A stretch of 64,000 nucleotides of DNA from Marinobacter salexigens. GTDB taxonomy: Bacteria > Pseudomonadota > Gammaproteobacteria > Pseudomonadales > Oleiphilaceae. Of the stretch, positions 27,274-35,532 are shown one piece after another; position 1 is the stretch's first letter; each line of letters opens with the position of its first letter. A model generated the notes under the pieces. The model did no database searches and was not told the origin of the DNA. It saw only the letters and a list, made by a program, of their open reading frames with translations. The DNA is taken from positions 675,845-739,844 of the forward strand of contig NZ_JAHKPV010000021.1 in assembly GCF_018860765.1 (NCBI RefSeq). The letters run 5' to 3'. Made by a program: the position numbers and the translations under genes.

Positions 27274-29295
27274 TTAGAAGTCGACGGTTAACCCAAGGTT
27301 GAGACGACGGCCATCAAGCACAACGCCATAGCTTTCTGTAGTGACTTGCTTGTCACCAAGGTTGTACACACCCGCTTTGACTCGTGCGCTGTTGTTAAGC
27401 TGATAAACCAACCCTGCATCGACGAAGCCGTAACCTGGGGTGCCCTTCGACATGCTATTACGGCCGAGGTAATCACTGGTTTCACCACGAACATTAGCGT
27501 CTAGCCAAAGGTTGAGCAGATTACTGCTTTGCCAGTCCAGACCGGCGTTGAGCATGTGCCTCGGTATCTGGTTTAGTGGCTCACCTTTGAACTCGCCAGA
27601 TTGCTGTTCGGAGTCGGTAAAGGTGTAGCTGGAACTAAACGTCACGGTTTGGGTAATTCCATAATCAAGAGTGAGTTCGACACCCCGCATCATGGCGTCT
27701 GCAATGTTTTTACGGGTGCTCAAAAACACATAATCACGCCCTTGGTACGAGCACTGCCAGGTTGTTGGGTCGTTACGATCGCCACCAAGATCACACAAAC
27801 GATCTTCGGCAATTTTGTCATCGAATTCCGTGTGGAATAGCATCACACTTGCATTCAAATCCGCTGCTCGATCATTAAACACAAAGCCAACTTCGTAACT
27901 CGTGCTGGTTTCAGGGTCCAGATCTTCGTTGCCGATAATCAATGCACGGGGATAGGGTGCAGGAGACCCCCCGCCTCCGGTACCGCGACCAAAACCTTCC
28001 GTCGCCTCTGGCAGACTTGGCTGTTTATACCCGGTTGACACACCACCTTTAATCGTCCACGCAGGCGTCAGTTGATAGTTGGCGTAGACCCTTGGGGTTA
28101 AATGCGCGCCGAACAGCTCATCATCGTTATAACGCACACCGGTGGTGACGTTAAGGTCGTTGGTTACCGCCCATTCCACCTCGGTATATACCGCTGCAAT
28201 CCAGCGATCAACGCTGGCGCTTGCCGAATCCAAAGTGCCTATCAAGCCATTTGTTTCATCCACCAGATCTTCATACTTGTACTGGCCGCCGAAGGTCAAC
28301 ATATGGCCACCCAAAAACCAAGTCCCCTGAGTATTGAAGACAGACATTTCCTCCTTTTTCTCGTCGAGTTGGATTCGCTCGGAAATATCGTGCTGCAAGT
28401 AAGAATTCAGCGTGAGGTTGCCATAGGTACCCTGATGAGTCAGAGCGTAAACGTCTTTTTGATACTCATAGCTAGAGGGGGTCGCATCTGCGGCGATACT
28501 TACGCCGGGGCTGTGGCGATAATCGAGTGTTGACGAGTTATAACTCAAGCCGAACTCGTTGGCTGCGTCTGGGGTGAGGATCAGTTTTACGCCACCCTGC
28601 TTCTCCGTCTTGTCGGGGGTGCTTTCTGCATTATCGTCGCCGGCAATGAAGTGGGACTCATCGGAGCCTTCCCAGGCTCCATTAACCTGAGCGCCCAACA
28701 AACCTGGAATAAGTGGGCCACCGGCAAAAAGATTGACTTGCTGTGAGTCTTCATTCAAATCGCTAAATGACTTGGTGTATTCGGTGGCTATTGAGCCTGA
28801 CCAAGCATCACCCGTTTTTTTGGTAATGATATTGATAACGCCACCCATAGCTTCTGAGCCATAGAGTGACGACATCGGGCCGCGGATCACCTCGACTCGG
28901 TCAATCATTGAAACCGGTGGCAAGGCAATCTGCTTGCCGCCATCATTACCATTCGTGTTGATGTTTCGACCGGCTGAAACAGGCCGCCCGTCAATCAAGT
29001 AGAGCGTGTAGCCTTCAGACATTCCTCGAATAGTAACGTCTTTGGCATTGCCTCCGCCGTTGACGTATACACCCGGGATATTCTTTACGGCATCGGTAAT
29101 ACTATTGTAGGAACGTTTGGCCAACTCTTCCCCGGAAATAACCGAGATACTCGCAGGGGCCTCGGAAATATTCTGCTCAAAGCCCGCGGCAGTGACAACT
29201 ATTTCACTAAGCTCCATAGGGTCAGACTGAGCTACGGCATAGCTACTGGTACCCGCAAGTGCAATGGACGATGCCAATAGGGAAATACGTCGCAT
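27274..29295 (-). CDS. TonB-dependent catecholate-siderophore receptor, CirA/FepA-like
   Basis: 673 aa. Signal peptide then TonB box-like ELSEIVVTAAG, plug domain with IRGMSEGYTLYLIDGRPVS in outline, RVEVIRGPMSSLYGSEAMGGVINIITKK region, and a 22-strand barrel ending in LNLGLTVDF (terminal Phe). The extracellular CDLGGDRNDPTTWQC loop carries two cysteines. The pattern is closer to CirA/FepA than to FhuA. The ATG at 29295 has AAGGAG. A Fur box lies 85 bases upstream. It heads a minus-strand row with the binding protein and the MacAB-TolC exporter. Confidence 0.9.
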   Translation of the reverse strand: MRRISLLASSIALAGTSSYAVAQSDPMELSEIVVTAAGFEQNISEAPASISVISGEELAKRSYNSITDAVKNIPGVYVNGGGNAKDVTIRGMSEGYTLYLIDGRPVSAGRNINTNGNDGGKQIALPPVSMIDRVEVIRGPMSSLYGSEAMGGVINIITKKTGDAWSGSIATEYTKSFSDLNEDSQQVNLFAGGPLIPGLLGAQVNGAWEGSDESHFIAGDDNAESTPDKTEKQGGVKLILTPDAANEFGLSYNSSTLDYRHSPGVSIAADATPSSYEYQKDVYALTHQGTYGNLTLNSYLQHDISERIQLDEKKEEMSVFNTQGTWFLGGHMLTFGGQYKYEDLVDETNGLIGTLDSASASVDRWIAAVYTEVEWAVTNDLNVTTGVRYNDDELFGAHLTPRVYANYQLTPAWTIKGGVSTGYKQPSLPEATEGFGRGTGGGGSPAPYPRALIIGNEDLDPETSTSYEVGFVFNDRAADLNASVMLFHTEFDDKIAEDRLCDLGGDRNDPTTWQCSYQGRDYVFLSTRKNIADAMMRGVELTLDYGITQTVTFSSSYTFTDSEQQSGEFKGEPLNQIPRHMLNAGLDWQSSNLLNLWLDANVRGETSDYLGRNSMSKGTPGYGFVDAGLVYQLNNSARVKAGVYNLGDKQVTTESYGVVLDGRRLNLGLTVDF

Positions 29296-29379
29296 AAAAG
29301 ACTCCTTGTGTATTTTGGAACGCTCGAAACCAATACATCCAGAAGCCAGATCAGCAATAGGCTGAAACCAACTCCAGAT

Positions 29380-29398
29380 GCAAATGAATATCATTGGC
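29380..29398 (-). promoter_or_regulatory. Fur box before the catecholate receptor
   Basis: The plus strand reads GCAAATGAATATCATTGGC, 13 of 19 bases as in the GATAATGATAATCATTATC consensus, with the inner AATGA and ATCATT arms conserved. It lies 85 bases before the receptor start. Confidence 0.7.
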
Positions 29399-29424
29399 GG
29401 CGAACGTTACCACAAGTTAAGCCT

Positions 29425-30381
29425 TTAAATGTTGGTACGGTGTGTTCCATATTCCGGTACGGGTCCAATGGCGATCGCTGGCGTTGGCACCCACCAGTTG
29501 GCGGGTACAGAATCTAGAACATGGTTAATAAATGCGCGAACCCGTCTCGGCAAGGCTCCATGGGGATAGAGCAATGATACGGGTAGAACAGGCCCCTGCC
29601 AGTCAGGCAAACATTTCTCAAGAGTGCCGGGATGCGACCGCAAGCGACGCTCTATTAACCAGTGGGGCATTAACCCCAAACCCCGGCCATCTGCTATGGC
29701 GTCGCCTTGAACACAGAATTGATCGACGGTAAATGCGCTTTCCGGCAGATTAAGAGGGTAAACTCCCTCGCAGGGATGCTGAAGTACAAGCCCTGAGTCG
29801 CAACTACCTAGCATGTCTACCCAAGCATGGTGTTTGAGATCACCTGGCCCACCGGGGTAGCCAACACGCGCGAAATATTCCGGGCTTCCGTATAGCCCCT
29901 GATGCAAGTGCCCCAGCGGTTTTTGCCGAAACGGTGCGTCACCTGGACTACCAAGCCAAACACAGACGCCGTCATCTAAAGATTCAGGAACCTCGTTTTG
30001 AGTTTGAATGGAAACACTCAATCCGTCATAACGCGCTAAAAAGGACTGCACCAGCTCGAAAAACCAACCCCGTACCAACGATTCATGGCTACGCAGCACC
30101 AGTTTGCCCGTGACCTTCTCGCTCAACTCATCCAACGCCTCACGCCCTTGGGATGCCAGCGCCAAAATATCGTTACTGTACTGATAGAACACCCGCCCCG
30201 CTTCGTTGGGGATAACACGGCGGGATTCACGTCGTAACAACGACTGCCCTACGGTTGTCTCCAGATTACGAATCCTCCGGCTCAAGGTAGATTTCGGAAT
30301 ATTCAGCTCCAGAGTACTAGCCGTAAGGCTGCCAGTTTTCACCACTGAAACAAAGGCTTCCAACTCTTTCAGATCGTACAT
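29425..30381 (-). CDS. LysR-type transcriptional regulator
   Basis: 318 aa. N-terminal winged helix-turn-helix (LKELEAFVSVVKTGSLTAST, then IPKSTLSRRIRNLE) and a substrate-binding domain. It is closest in look to the CrgA/DsdC-like LysR group with a C-terminal extension (residues 300-318). It is divergent from the binding-protein gene at 30522; a strong Fur box lies between them, so it may be iron regulated. It precedes the catecholate receptor on the same strand by 129 bases. Its ligand is unknown. A GGAG stands eight bases before the start. Confidence 0.88.
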   Translation of the reverse strand: MYDLKELEAFVSVVKTGSLTASTLELNIPKSTLSRRIRNLETTVGQSLLRRESRRVIPNEAGRVFYQYSNDILALASQGREALDELSEKVTGKLVLRSHESLVRGWFFELVQSFLARYDGLSVSIQTQNEVPESLDDGVCVWLGSPGDAPFRQKPLGHLHQGLYGSPEYFARVGYPGGPGDLKHHAWVDMLGSCDSGLVLQHPCEGVYPLNLPESAFTVDQFCVQGDAIADGRGLGLMPHWLIERRLRSHPGTLEKCLPDWQGPVLPVSLLYPHGALPRRVRAFINHVLDSVPANWWVPTPAIAIGPVPEYGTHRTNI

Positions 30382-30433
30382 AAATGCTCCGTTCCGGAAT
30401 ATGCAACAACTTGTGCCAACTTAGCATCTTCAA

Positions 30434-30458
30434 AATGATAATACGAACAATTATCATT
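30434..30458. promoter_or_regulatory. Fur box between lysR and the fec-like operon
   Basis: A perfect inverted repeat AATGATAAT-N7-ATTATCATT, matching extended Fur operators. It lies 53 bases from the LysR start and 64 from the binding-protein start, so it can control both directions. Confidence 0.85.
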
Positions 30459-30521
30459 AGTTCGGAATGACAGTATTTTGGCGGCTAAGTCCGCATTCAG
30501 TAAATTCACTGGAGCACGTTC

Positions 30522-31478
30522 ATGCCCAACCCTCTTTTTGTGGCTAAGTCCCTGCTGGTCAGCCTTGTGCTGGCGGCAACCTTTACCAACGCGGCAGCCC
30601 ATGCCGATACCCGCATAGTTCAAACCGCTTATGGCCCGGTGAGTATTGAAGGCACACCAAAGCGGGTGGTCACCTTGTATGAAGGCGCTCTTGATGCTGC
30701 CATTGCGTCAGGTATAAACCCTGTGGGTGCAATCATTACTCGTGGTGGGAGTGATGTTGCAGAATACATTCAGCCGAAAGCCAAGGGCGTCGGGATTGTT
30801 GGTACGCCAGGTGAAACCAACATTGAAGCGGTCATCGCCCTGAAGCCAGATTTAATTCTGGCTTCAGCACAACTGGCCAAAGAGCAATACAACCTGCTTT
30901 CTCGGATAGCTCCAACCATAGTCCCTAATTTTCCCGCTTTTACACCAACGACTTGGAAGCAAGAAACTCGTCTATTCACAGAGGCCTTAGGGCGGGCTGA
31001 AACAGGCAGAAAAGTGATATCCGGCGTGGAAAACAAAATCGCTGAGGTCGCAAAACTAGTAGACGCAAAACTGGGGCCAGACCAGCGTGAAACAGCGCTC
31101 ATTCGCTGGATGCCGCAAGGTCCGCTCGTGATGTCTGAAGGTCTGTTCTCTGCCAGTCTACTCGAGGCAACCGGCTTCAACGTGAACTCAGGAGGTATCG
31201 TCAAAGAGGGCCGCCCTCACAGCCACCCTTTGAGTCAGGAGAACCTCGGGTTAATTGATCACCAATGGGTATTTCTTGCCACATTAAACGCGGACGGCGA
31301 TGCAGCTCTGGATGCAGCGCGTGAGTCACAAGCATTTCAACGATTAAAGGCAAACCGGGCGGATCAGGTTGTCACCGTAAACGGCCAGCTTTGGACCAGC
31401 GCCAGCGGCCCTCTTGCCGCAACTGAAATTTTGAACGATATAGCTAACACCATAGACAACGTAGCTGCCGATCGCTGA
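30522..31478 (+). CDS. Iron-siderophore periplasmic binding protein, FecB/FepB-like
   Basis: 318 aa with a signal peptide ending at AAAHA-D. The class III fold signature follows: RIVQTAYGPVSIEGTPKRVV, then ALKPDLILASAQLAKEQY, and GLIDHQWVFLATL. This family binds ferric citrate, catecholates or hydroxamates. A single Trp-Met-Pro segment (IRWMPQGPLVMSEG) is seen where FecB-type proteins have their ligand loop. It is the first gene of a unit with two permeases and an ATPase, behind a strong Fur box; a terminator-like hairpin separates it from the permease. Confidence 0.87.
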   Translation: MPNPLFVAKSLLVSLVLAATFTNAAAHADTRIVQTAYGPVSIEGTPKRVVTLYEGALDAAIASGINPVGAIITRGGSDVAEYIQPKAKGVGIVGTPGETNIEAVIALKPDLILASAQLAKEQYNLLSRIAPTIVPNFPAFTPTTWKQETRLFTEALGRAETGRKVISGVENKIAEVAKLVDAKLGPDQRETALIRWMPQGPLVMSEGLFSASLLEATGFNVNSGGIVKEGRPHSHPLSQENLGLIDHQWVFLATLNADGDAALDAARESQAFQRLKANRADQVVTVNGQLWTSASGPLAATEILNDIANTIDNVAADR

Positions 31479-31520
31479 TCCGGCTATAGCTGCGCAGTAT
31501 TTTACCGAGTCCTTTTGCTT

Positions 31521-31544
31521 GCCCGCTTCACGGCGGGCTTTTTT
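31521..31544 (+). terminator. Intra-operon terminator after the binding protein
   Basis: GCCCGC-TTCACG-GCGGGC followed by TTTTTT, a textbook intrinsic terminator, 43 bases after the stop of the binding-protein gene and 17 before the permease start. Partial read-through would give more binding protein than permease. Confidence 0.82.
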
Positions 31545-31560
31545 AATATTTGAACCATTC

Positions 31561-32547
31561 ATGAAAACCTATCGCAATTATGTAGCCACCTGGGTCATGC
31601 TATTTCTAGCATGCCTAGCATCACTGCTTTTTGGAGCCGGAACGCTAGAGTTAGGGCAAGCGTTTGCTGTTTTGACCGGACAGGGAACAGAAGATGCCCG
31701 ATTTGTTGTTATGGAATTGCGGTTACCTCGGCTGGTTATTGGCATGGCAACCGGTCTGGCGCTTGGCGTCGCCGGTGCCCTACTCCAAACTCTGACTCGC
31801 AATCCACTAGCTGAACCCGGGCTGCTCGGTGTAAGTGCAGGCAGCGCTTTTGCAGTGTCCTTGGCCATTTTGCTTGGCGCCAGCACAGCCACCTTAACCA
31901 CACTGATTTCACAAGTCGGCGCCCTCGCCGGTTGCGGTTTGGTTGTTGCCGCAACACGTATTCAAGGTGCGGGCCAAGACCCGGTGCGGTTAGTGTTGGC
32001 AGGAGCAACCTTGACAGGCTTACTGCTGTCTTTGAGTTCCTTGTTAATGCTCATTGACCAGAGAGCAGCGGACGAAATCAGGTTTTGGATCACCGGCAGT
32101 CTGGCCGGTAAACGCTGGGATCAACTTACCGCCACCATGCCCTCATTGCTGTTGGCAGGAGCAATCGTAGTCGGCGTTGCGCGGCCGCTGGCATCACTAG
32201 CCCTTGGCGAGAAAGTCGCTATGGGACTAGGACACAAACCTGGGCTGATCAGGCTAATGGTTATTGTCGCCGTCGCACTGCTCGTGGGCGGCGCTACTGC
32301 ACTTGCAGGGCCACTGGTATTCGTCGGATTAGTCGTTCCGTTCGTGGCTCGGTCGCTAGCCGGTGCAGATATCCGCAAAACCCTATGGCTGTGCCTGCCA
32401 ATCGGGCCCGCCATGATTATTGCCGCAGACACACTGTCCCGGCTTTTGGTTACACCTTCTGAAATGCCTCTTGGCGTCATAACCGCCGTTATAGGCGCAC
32501 CAGTATTGATGGTAATCATCCGTGCCAGAAGGATCCCTGCATTATGA
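31561..32547 (+). CDS. FecCD-family iron-siderophore permease, first subunit
   Basis: 328 aa, nine or ten membrane helices, with the family segments LRLPRLVIGMATGLALGVAG and the NPLAEPGLLGVSAG loop that contacts the ATPase. Near the end is ALAGPLVFVGLVVPFVAR. It forms a heterodimer with the next gene product. The start at 31561 has no good ribosome-binding site and directly follows the terminator, consistent with lower expression than the binding protein. A four-base ATGA overlap joins it to the second permease. Confidence 0.92.
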   Translation: MKTYRNYVATWVMLFLACLASLLFGAGTLELGQAFAVLTGQGTEDARFVVMELRLPRLVIGMATGLALGVAGALLQTLTRNPLAEPGLLGVSAGSAFAVSLAILLGASTATLTTLISQVGALAGCGLVVAATRIQGAGQDPVRLVLAGATLTGLLLSLSSLLMLIDQRAADEIRFWITGSLAGKRWDQLTATMPSLLLAGAIVVGVARPLASLALGEKVAMGLGHKPGLIRLMVIVAVALLVGGATALAGPLVFVGLVVPFVARSLAGADIRKTLWLCLPIGPAMIIAADTLSRLLVTPSEMPLGVITAVIGAPVLMVIIRARRIPAL

Positions 32548-33632
32548 ACTCCTCTCTTGATTCAACGGACACTGGGCAGACGCCTCTGCATTTAACACCC
32601 GGTCATTGGCTCTGGCGATCAACAACAAGGCACTGGAGCCTACTGATCAACAAACGATCAATAGTGGTGAACGCCACCCTTACTCTTATACTTCTAGCCT
32701 GCGCACTGAGTTCGCTGGCACTGGGCACGCTGTCCATAACGATTCCAGACGTCATACTCGCCCTACAAGGTAAAGGCACCACCATGCACACCTTCGTGCT
32801 CGAAGAGCTGCGCGGGCCTCGTTTGTTGGCCGGCGCTCTTGCGGGCGCTTCATTTGCGCTCGCCGGCTGCCTAATGCAAACGCTGGCACGCAACCGGTTA
32901 GCAACACCTGGGATCATCGGCATCGACAATGCCGCCACAGCGTTTGCGGTTGCCTCGGTTGTAGGGGTGGGTATCAGCGCTGCCCCTCATACCATGGCGC
33001 TTGTCGGCGCCGCGGTTGCAACTGCATTGGCTTTTGGGTTGGCCGGAGCAACCGGTACGCGGGGTTACCGCTTTATTATCGCTGGTCTCGCCATTGGCGC
33101 CGTTTCAGGAGCCATCACCCAAGTTATGCTGAGCAGTGTTGCACTGGACGATGCCAATGCAGCTTATCCTTGGACAGTGGGGAGCCTTAACGCTCGCGCA
33201 CCCGCGGCGGTGAATGCTCTTATCATCGGGCTCATCGTGGGCTATACGCTGTCGCTGTTCCTAAACCGAGCCTTGGCAACCCTACAGCTGCCAGAGCCTG
33301 TAACAGCCAGTTTGGGAACTCGCTCTGGCCGGGTGAGAGTGGCAGGGTTGATTCTTTCAGTTTTACTCACCGGGCTGGCAGTATCCGTTGCAGGCCCAGT
33401 GGGGTTAATTGCACTACTCGGGCCCGAACTGGCCCGCACAATCAGCCGGCCCGGCAGCATTCCACTCACGGCCTCAGCCCTATCCGGTGCCATTTTGATG
33501 GTGCTATCAGATCTGGCGGGTCGCCTAGTATTCTCGCCACTAGAAATTCCTGTCGGCATTATCGCAGCATTGGCTGGAAGCCCTTATCTGCTCTGGATAT
33601 TACTGCACAAGTCGCCGGACATTAACCGATGA
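32544..33632 (+). CDS. FecCD-family iron-siderophore permease, second subunit
   Basis: 362 aa with an unusually long hydrophilic N-terminal stretch (about 45 residues) before the first helix. Family landmarks: LEELRGPRLLAGALAGASFALAG region, ARNRLATPGIIGIDNAA loop, and VAGPVGLIALLGPELAR. It overlaps both neighbours by four bases (ATGA), giving tight translational coupling. It pairs with the product of 31561. Confidence 0.92.
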   Translation: MNSSLDSTDTGQTPLHLTPGHWLWRSTTRHWSLLINKRSIVVNATLTLILLACALSSLALGTLSITIPDVILALQGKGTTMHTFVLEELRGPRLLAGALAGASFALAGCLMQTLARNRLATPGIIGIDNAATAFAVASVVGVGISAAPHTMALVGAAVATALAFGLAGATGTRGYRFIIAGLAIGAVSGAITQVMLSSVALDDANAAYPWTVGSLNARAPAAVNALIIGLIVGYTLSLFLNRALATLQLPEPVTASLGTRSGRVRVAGLILSVLLTGLAVSVAGPVGLIALLGPELARTISRPGSIPLTASALSGAILMVLSDLAGRLVFSPLEIPVGIIAALAGSPYLLWILLHKSPDINR

Positions 33633-34474
33633 ACCAGTTTATGACCATGTCTAAAATAAACAGCCCACGCGCTCCTTTGGCTGCTCAAAGCCTAATGATG
33701 TCTCATGGCCCGCATACCATAATCCCACATTTAGATATCGAGCTACGCACCGGCGAGGTAACGGCTATCGTGGGCCCGAACGGTTGCGGAAAATCCACTT
33801 TGTTAAACGGACTTGCACGAATTCACAAACCCCGGCAAGGTACCATCGTTCTTGATGGTGCTGATATTCACACCCTGCCGGCACGGGACGTTGCGCGGAA
33901 ACTCGCGCTGCTGCCACAAGACAACAGCGCGCCGGAAGGGCTTACGGTAACCGACCTAATCCGGTTTGGCAGACACCCGCACCAGAGTTGGCTGAGCCAG
34001 TGGTCTGAAGACGATGAACGTGCTGTCAGGAAGGCACTCAGGGCAGCCGACGTAGGTGATTTGGCCAATCGCCCGCTAGACACCCTTTCCGGCGGTCAAA
34101 GGCAACGAGCATGGATTGCTATGAGCATTGCTCAGGAAACCCAATTACTGCTGCTTGATGAACCCACCTCTGCTCTAGATCTGGGGCATCAGATTGAGGT
34201 CTTTGAACTAATCCGCGCCCTCGCCAGCCAAGGTAAGACCATCGCCATGGTGGTTCATGATCTTGTCAGCGCCTGCCGATATGCGGATCACATCATTGCC
34301 ATGTGCCACGGAGAAATCGTCACAGAAGGTACGCCATCAAAAGTTATCACCACCAACCTGATTGCAGAGTTATACGGTGTTGCATGTGATTTGATGCACG
34401 ACCCCGTTTCAGGCAGCCCCATACTGGTTAATATCCGTCGCGTTCATCCTGCTAAACCAGCCGAAATCACTTAA
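33629..34474 (+). CDS. Iron-siderophore ABC ATPase, FecE/FhuC-like
   Basis: 281 aa. Walker A GPNGCGKST, Q loop LLPQDN, signature LSGGQRQR and Walker B LLLLDEPTSALD, with the H loop VVHD. The ATG overlaps the second permease stop. It is the only siderophore-import ATPase in the window; the FhuB-FhuD unit at 37665-40564 has none, so this ATPase may energise both importers. That sharing is inference; it occurs in other bacteria. Confidence 0.93.
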   Translation: MNQFMTMSKINSPRAPLAAQSLMMSHGPHTIIPHLDIELRTGEVTAIVGPNGCGKSTLLNGLARIHKPRQGTIVLDGADIHTLPARDVARKLALLPQDNSAPEGLTVTDLIRFGRHPHQSWLSQWSEDDERAVRKALRAADVGDLANRPLDTLSGGQRQRAWIAMSIAQETQLLLLDEPTSALDLGHQIEVFELIRALASQGKTIAMVVHDLVSACRYADHIIAMCHGEIVTEGTPSKVITTNLIAELYGVACDLMHDPVSGSPILVNIRRVHPAKPAEIT

Positions 34475-34524
34475 ACTAAACCCCACGTCCACAAATGGTT
34501 TTGGCCTGAAAAGAATGAGGTTAA

Positions 34525-35439
34525 ATGGAGAGCAATCGGCGGATACAGCTACATAAAATTCAGCAAGTACTCGACCATGTCCACCTTAATCTGGATAAGC
34601 CATTAGCCGTGCCTGCTCTGGCGCAGCGCTGCGGCCTATCCCGCTGGCAATTCAATCGGATATTCACCCACCAAACAGGCCTATCATTGGGCCGCTACGT
34701 GCGAGAACTACGCCTTAGTCAAGCTGCCGAGATGCTGCTATTTACCAGTCAGCGCATGATCGACATTGCACTGGCCTGCGGCTTCAGCTGTGATATTAGT
34801 TTCAGCCGGAGCTTCAAGCAGCACTTTGGCTGCGCACCTATCAAATACCGCCAGCGCGGACTGCCCTGCTTATTGAAAGCACCGATGTCTTGCCACCCAG
34901 ACCTGCTGCCTTCAGAATCACTACGCTCGCGAGTTCCTGATATTCGGCTTGATTACCGGCCAACGTTCACCGTGGCAGGTGTTGCGGCCCAAGTGAACGG
35001 CCTATTTTCAGCCGCCCCTGACTTCCATGAGAAGCTCCCCCGTTTATGGCAACAGTTCAGCTCCGCCAGCTGCCCAAGTTCTGAACACTCCAGAATTGGC
35101 GTAATAGATGTTGGCGGAGGCTCAGGTACAACCTTCACCTACCTTGCTGGAACTGAAGTTCAAGAACCGACAAAAATAGGCACGCTAAACTGCATCACAG
35201 TGCCGAGTCGAAATTACGTTGTGATTGCATTTCATGGCCCACTGCTCTCTTTGCCAGATGTTCTCAAATGGTTCTTTCAGGCTTGGCTACCAAACTCCGG
35301 TTGCGAAGCACTTCACGCCTACGATCTTGAAATATACCCGCCCGGCCTGACACCTTCGGCACCAGAGGTGTCTATGGAGTATTGGATACCGGTAAAGCTC
35401 TGCAGGCCAATGATTTCATGGGATGCACCAAACTGTTAA
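34525..35439 (+). CDS. AraC-family regulator with GyrI-like C-terminal domain
   Basis: 304 aa. Two helix-turn-helix units at the N terminus (LAVPALAQRCGLSRWQFNRI and MIDIALACGFSCDISFSRSF), residues about 10-110, followed by a GyrI/Rob-like effector domain (about 135-300). The arrangement resembles Rob and not PchR, which has its DNA-binding domain last. It lies between the importer operon and the hydroxamate-type receptor, so control of that receptor is plausible. GAGG precedes the start. Confidence 0.87.
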   Translation: MESNRRIQLHKIQQVLDHVHLNLDKPLAVPALAQRCGLSRWQFNRIFTHQTGLSLGRYVRELRLSQAAEMLLFTSQRMIDIALACGFSCDISFSRSFKQHFGCAPIKYRQRGLPCLLKAPMSCHPDLLPSESLRSRVPDIRLDYRPTFTVAGVAAQVNGLFSAAPDFHEKLPRLWQQFSSASCPSSEHSRIGVIDVGGGSGTTFTYLAGTEVQEPTKIGTLNCITVPSRNYVVIAFHGPLLSLPDVLKWFFQAWLPNSGCEALHAYDLEIYPPGLTPSAPEVSMEYWIPVKLCRPMISWDAPNC

Positions 35440-35460
35440 GTATCGCCCTCACAACCAAAT

Positions 35461-35483
35461 ATAATGATAATGATTCGCATTAT
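35461..35483 (+). promoter_or_regulatory. Fur box before the ferrichrome-type receptor
   Basis: ATAATGATAATGATTCGCAT plus TAT: three overlapping NATWAT-like hexamers as in Fur operators. It lies 50 bases before the receptor start. Confidence 0.82.
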
Positions 35484-35532
35484 ATTGGTGGCAGACAATC
35501 CTGCCTGATTCTGAATATTACGGGGCTTAACC

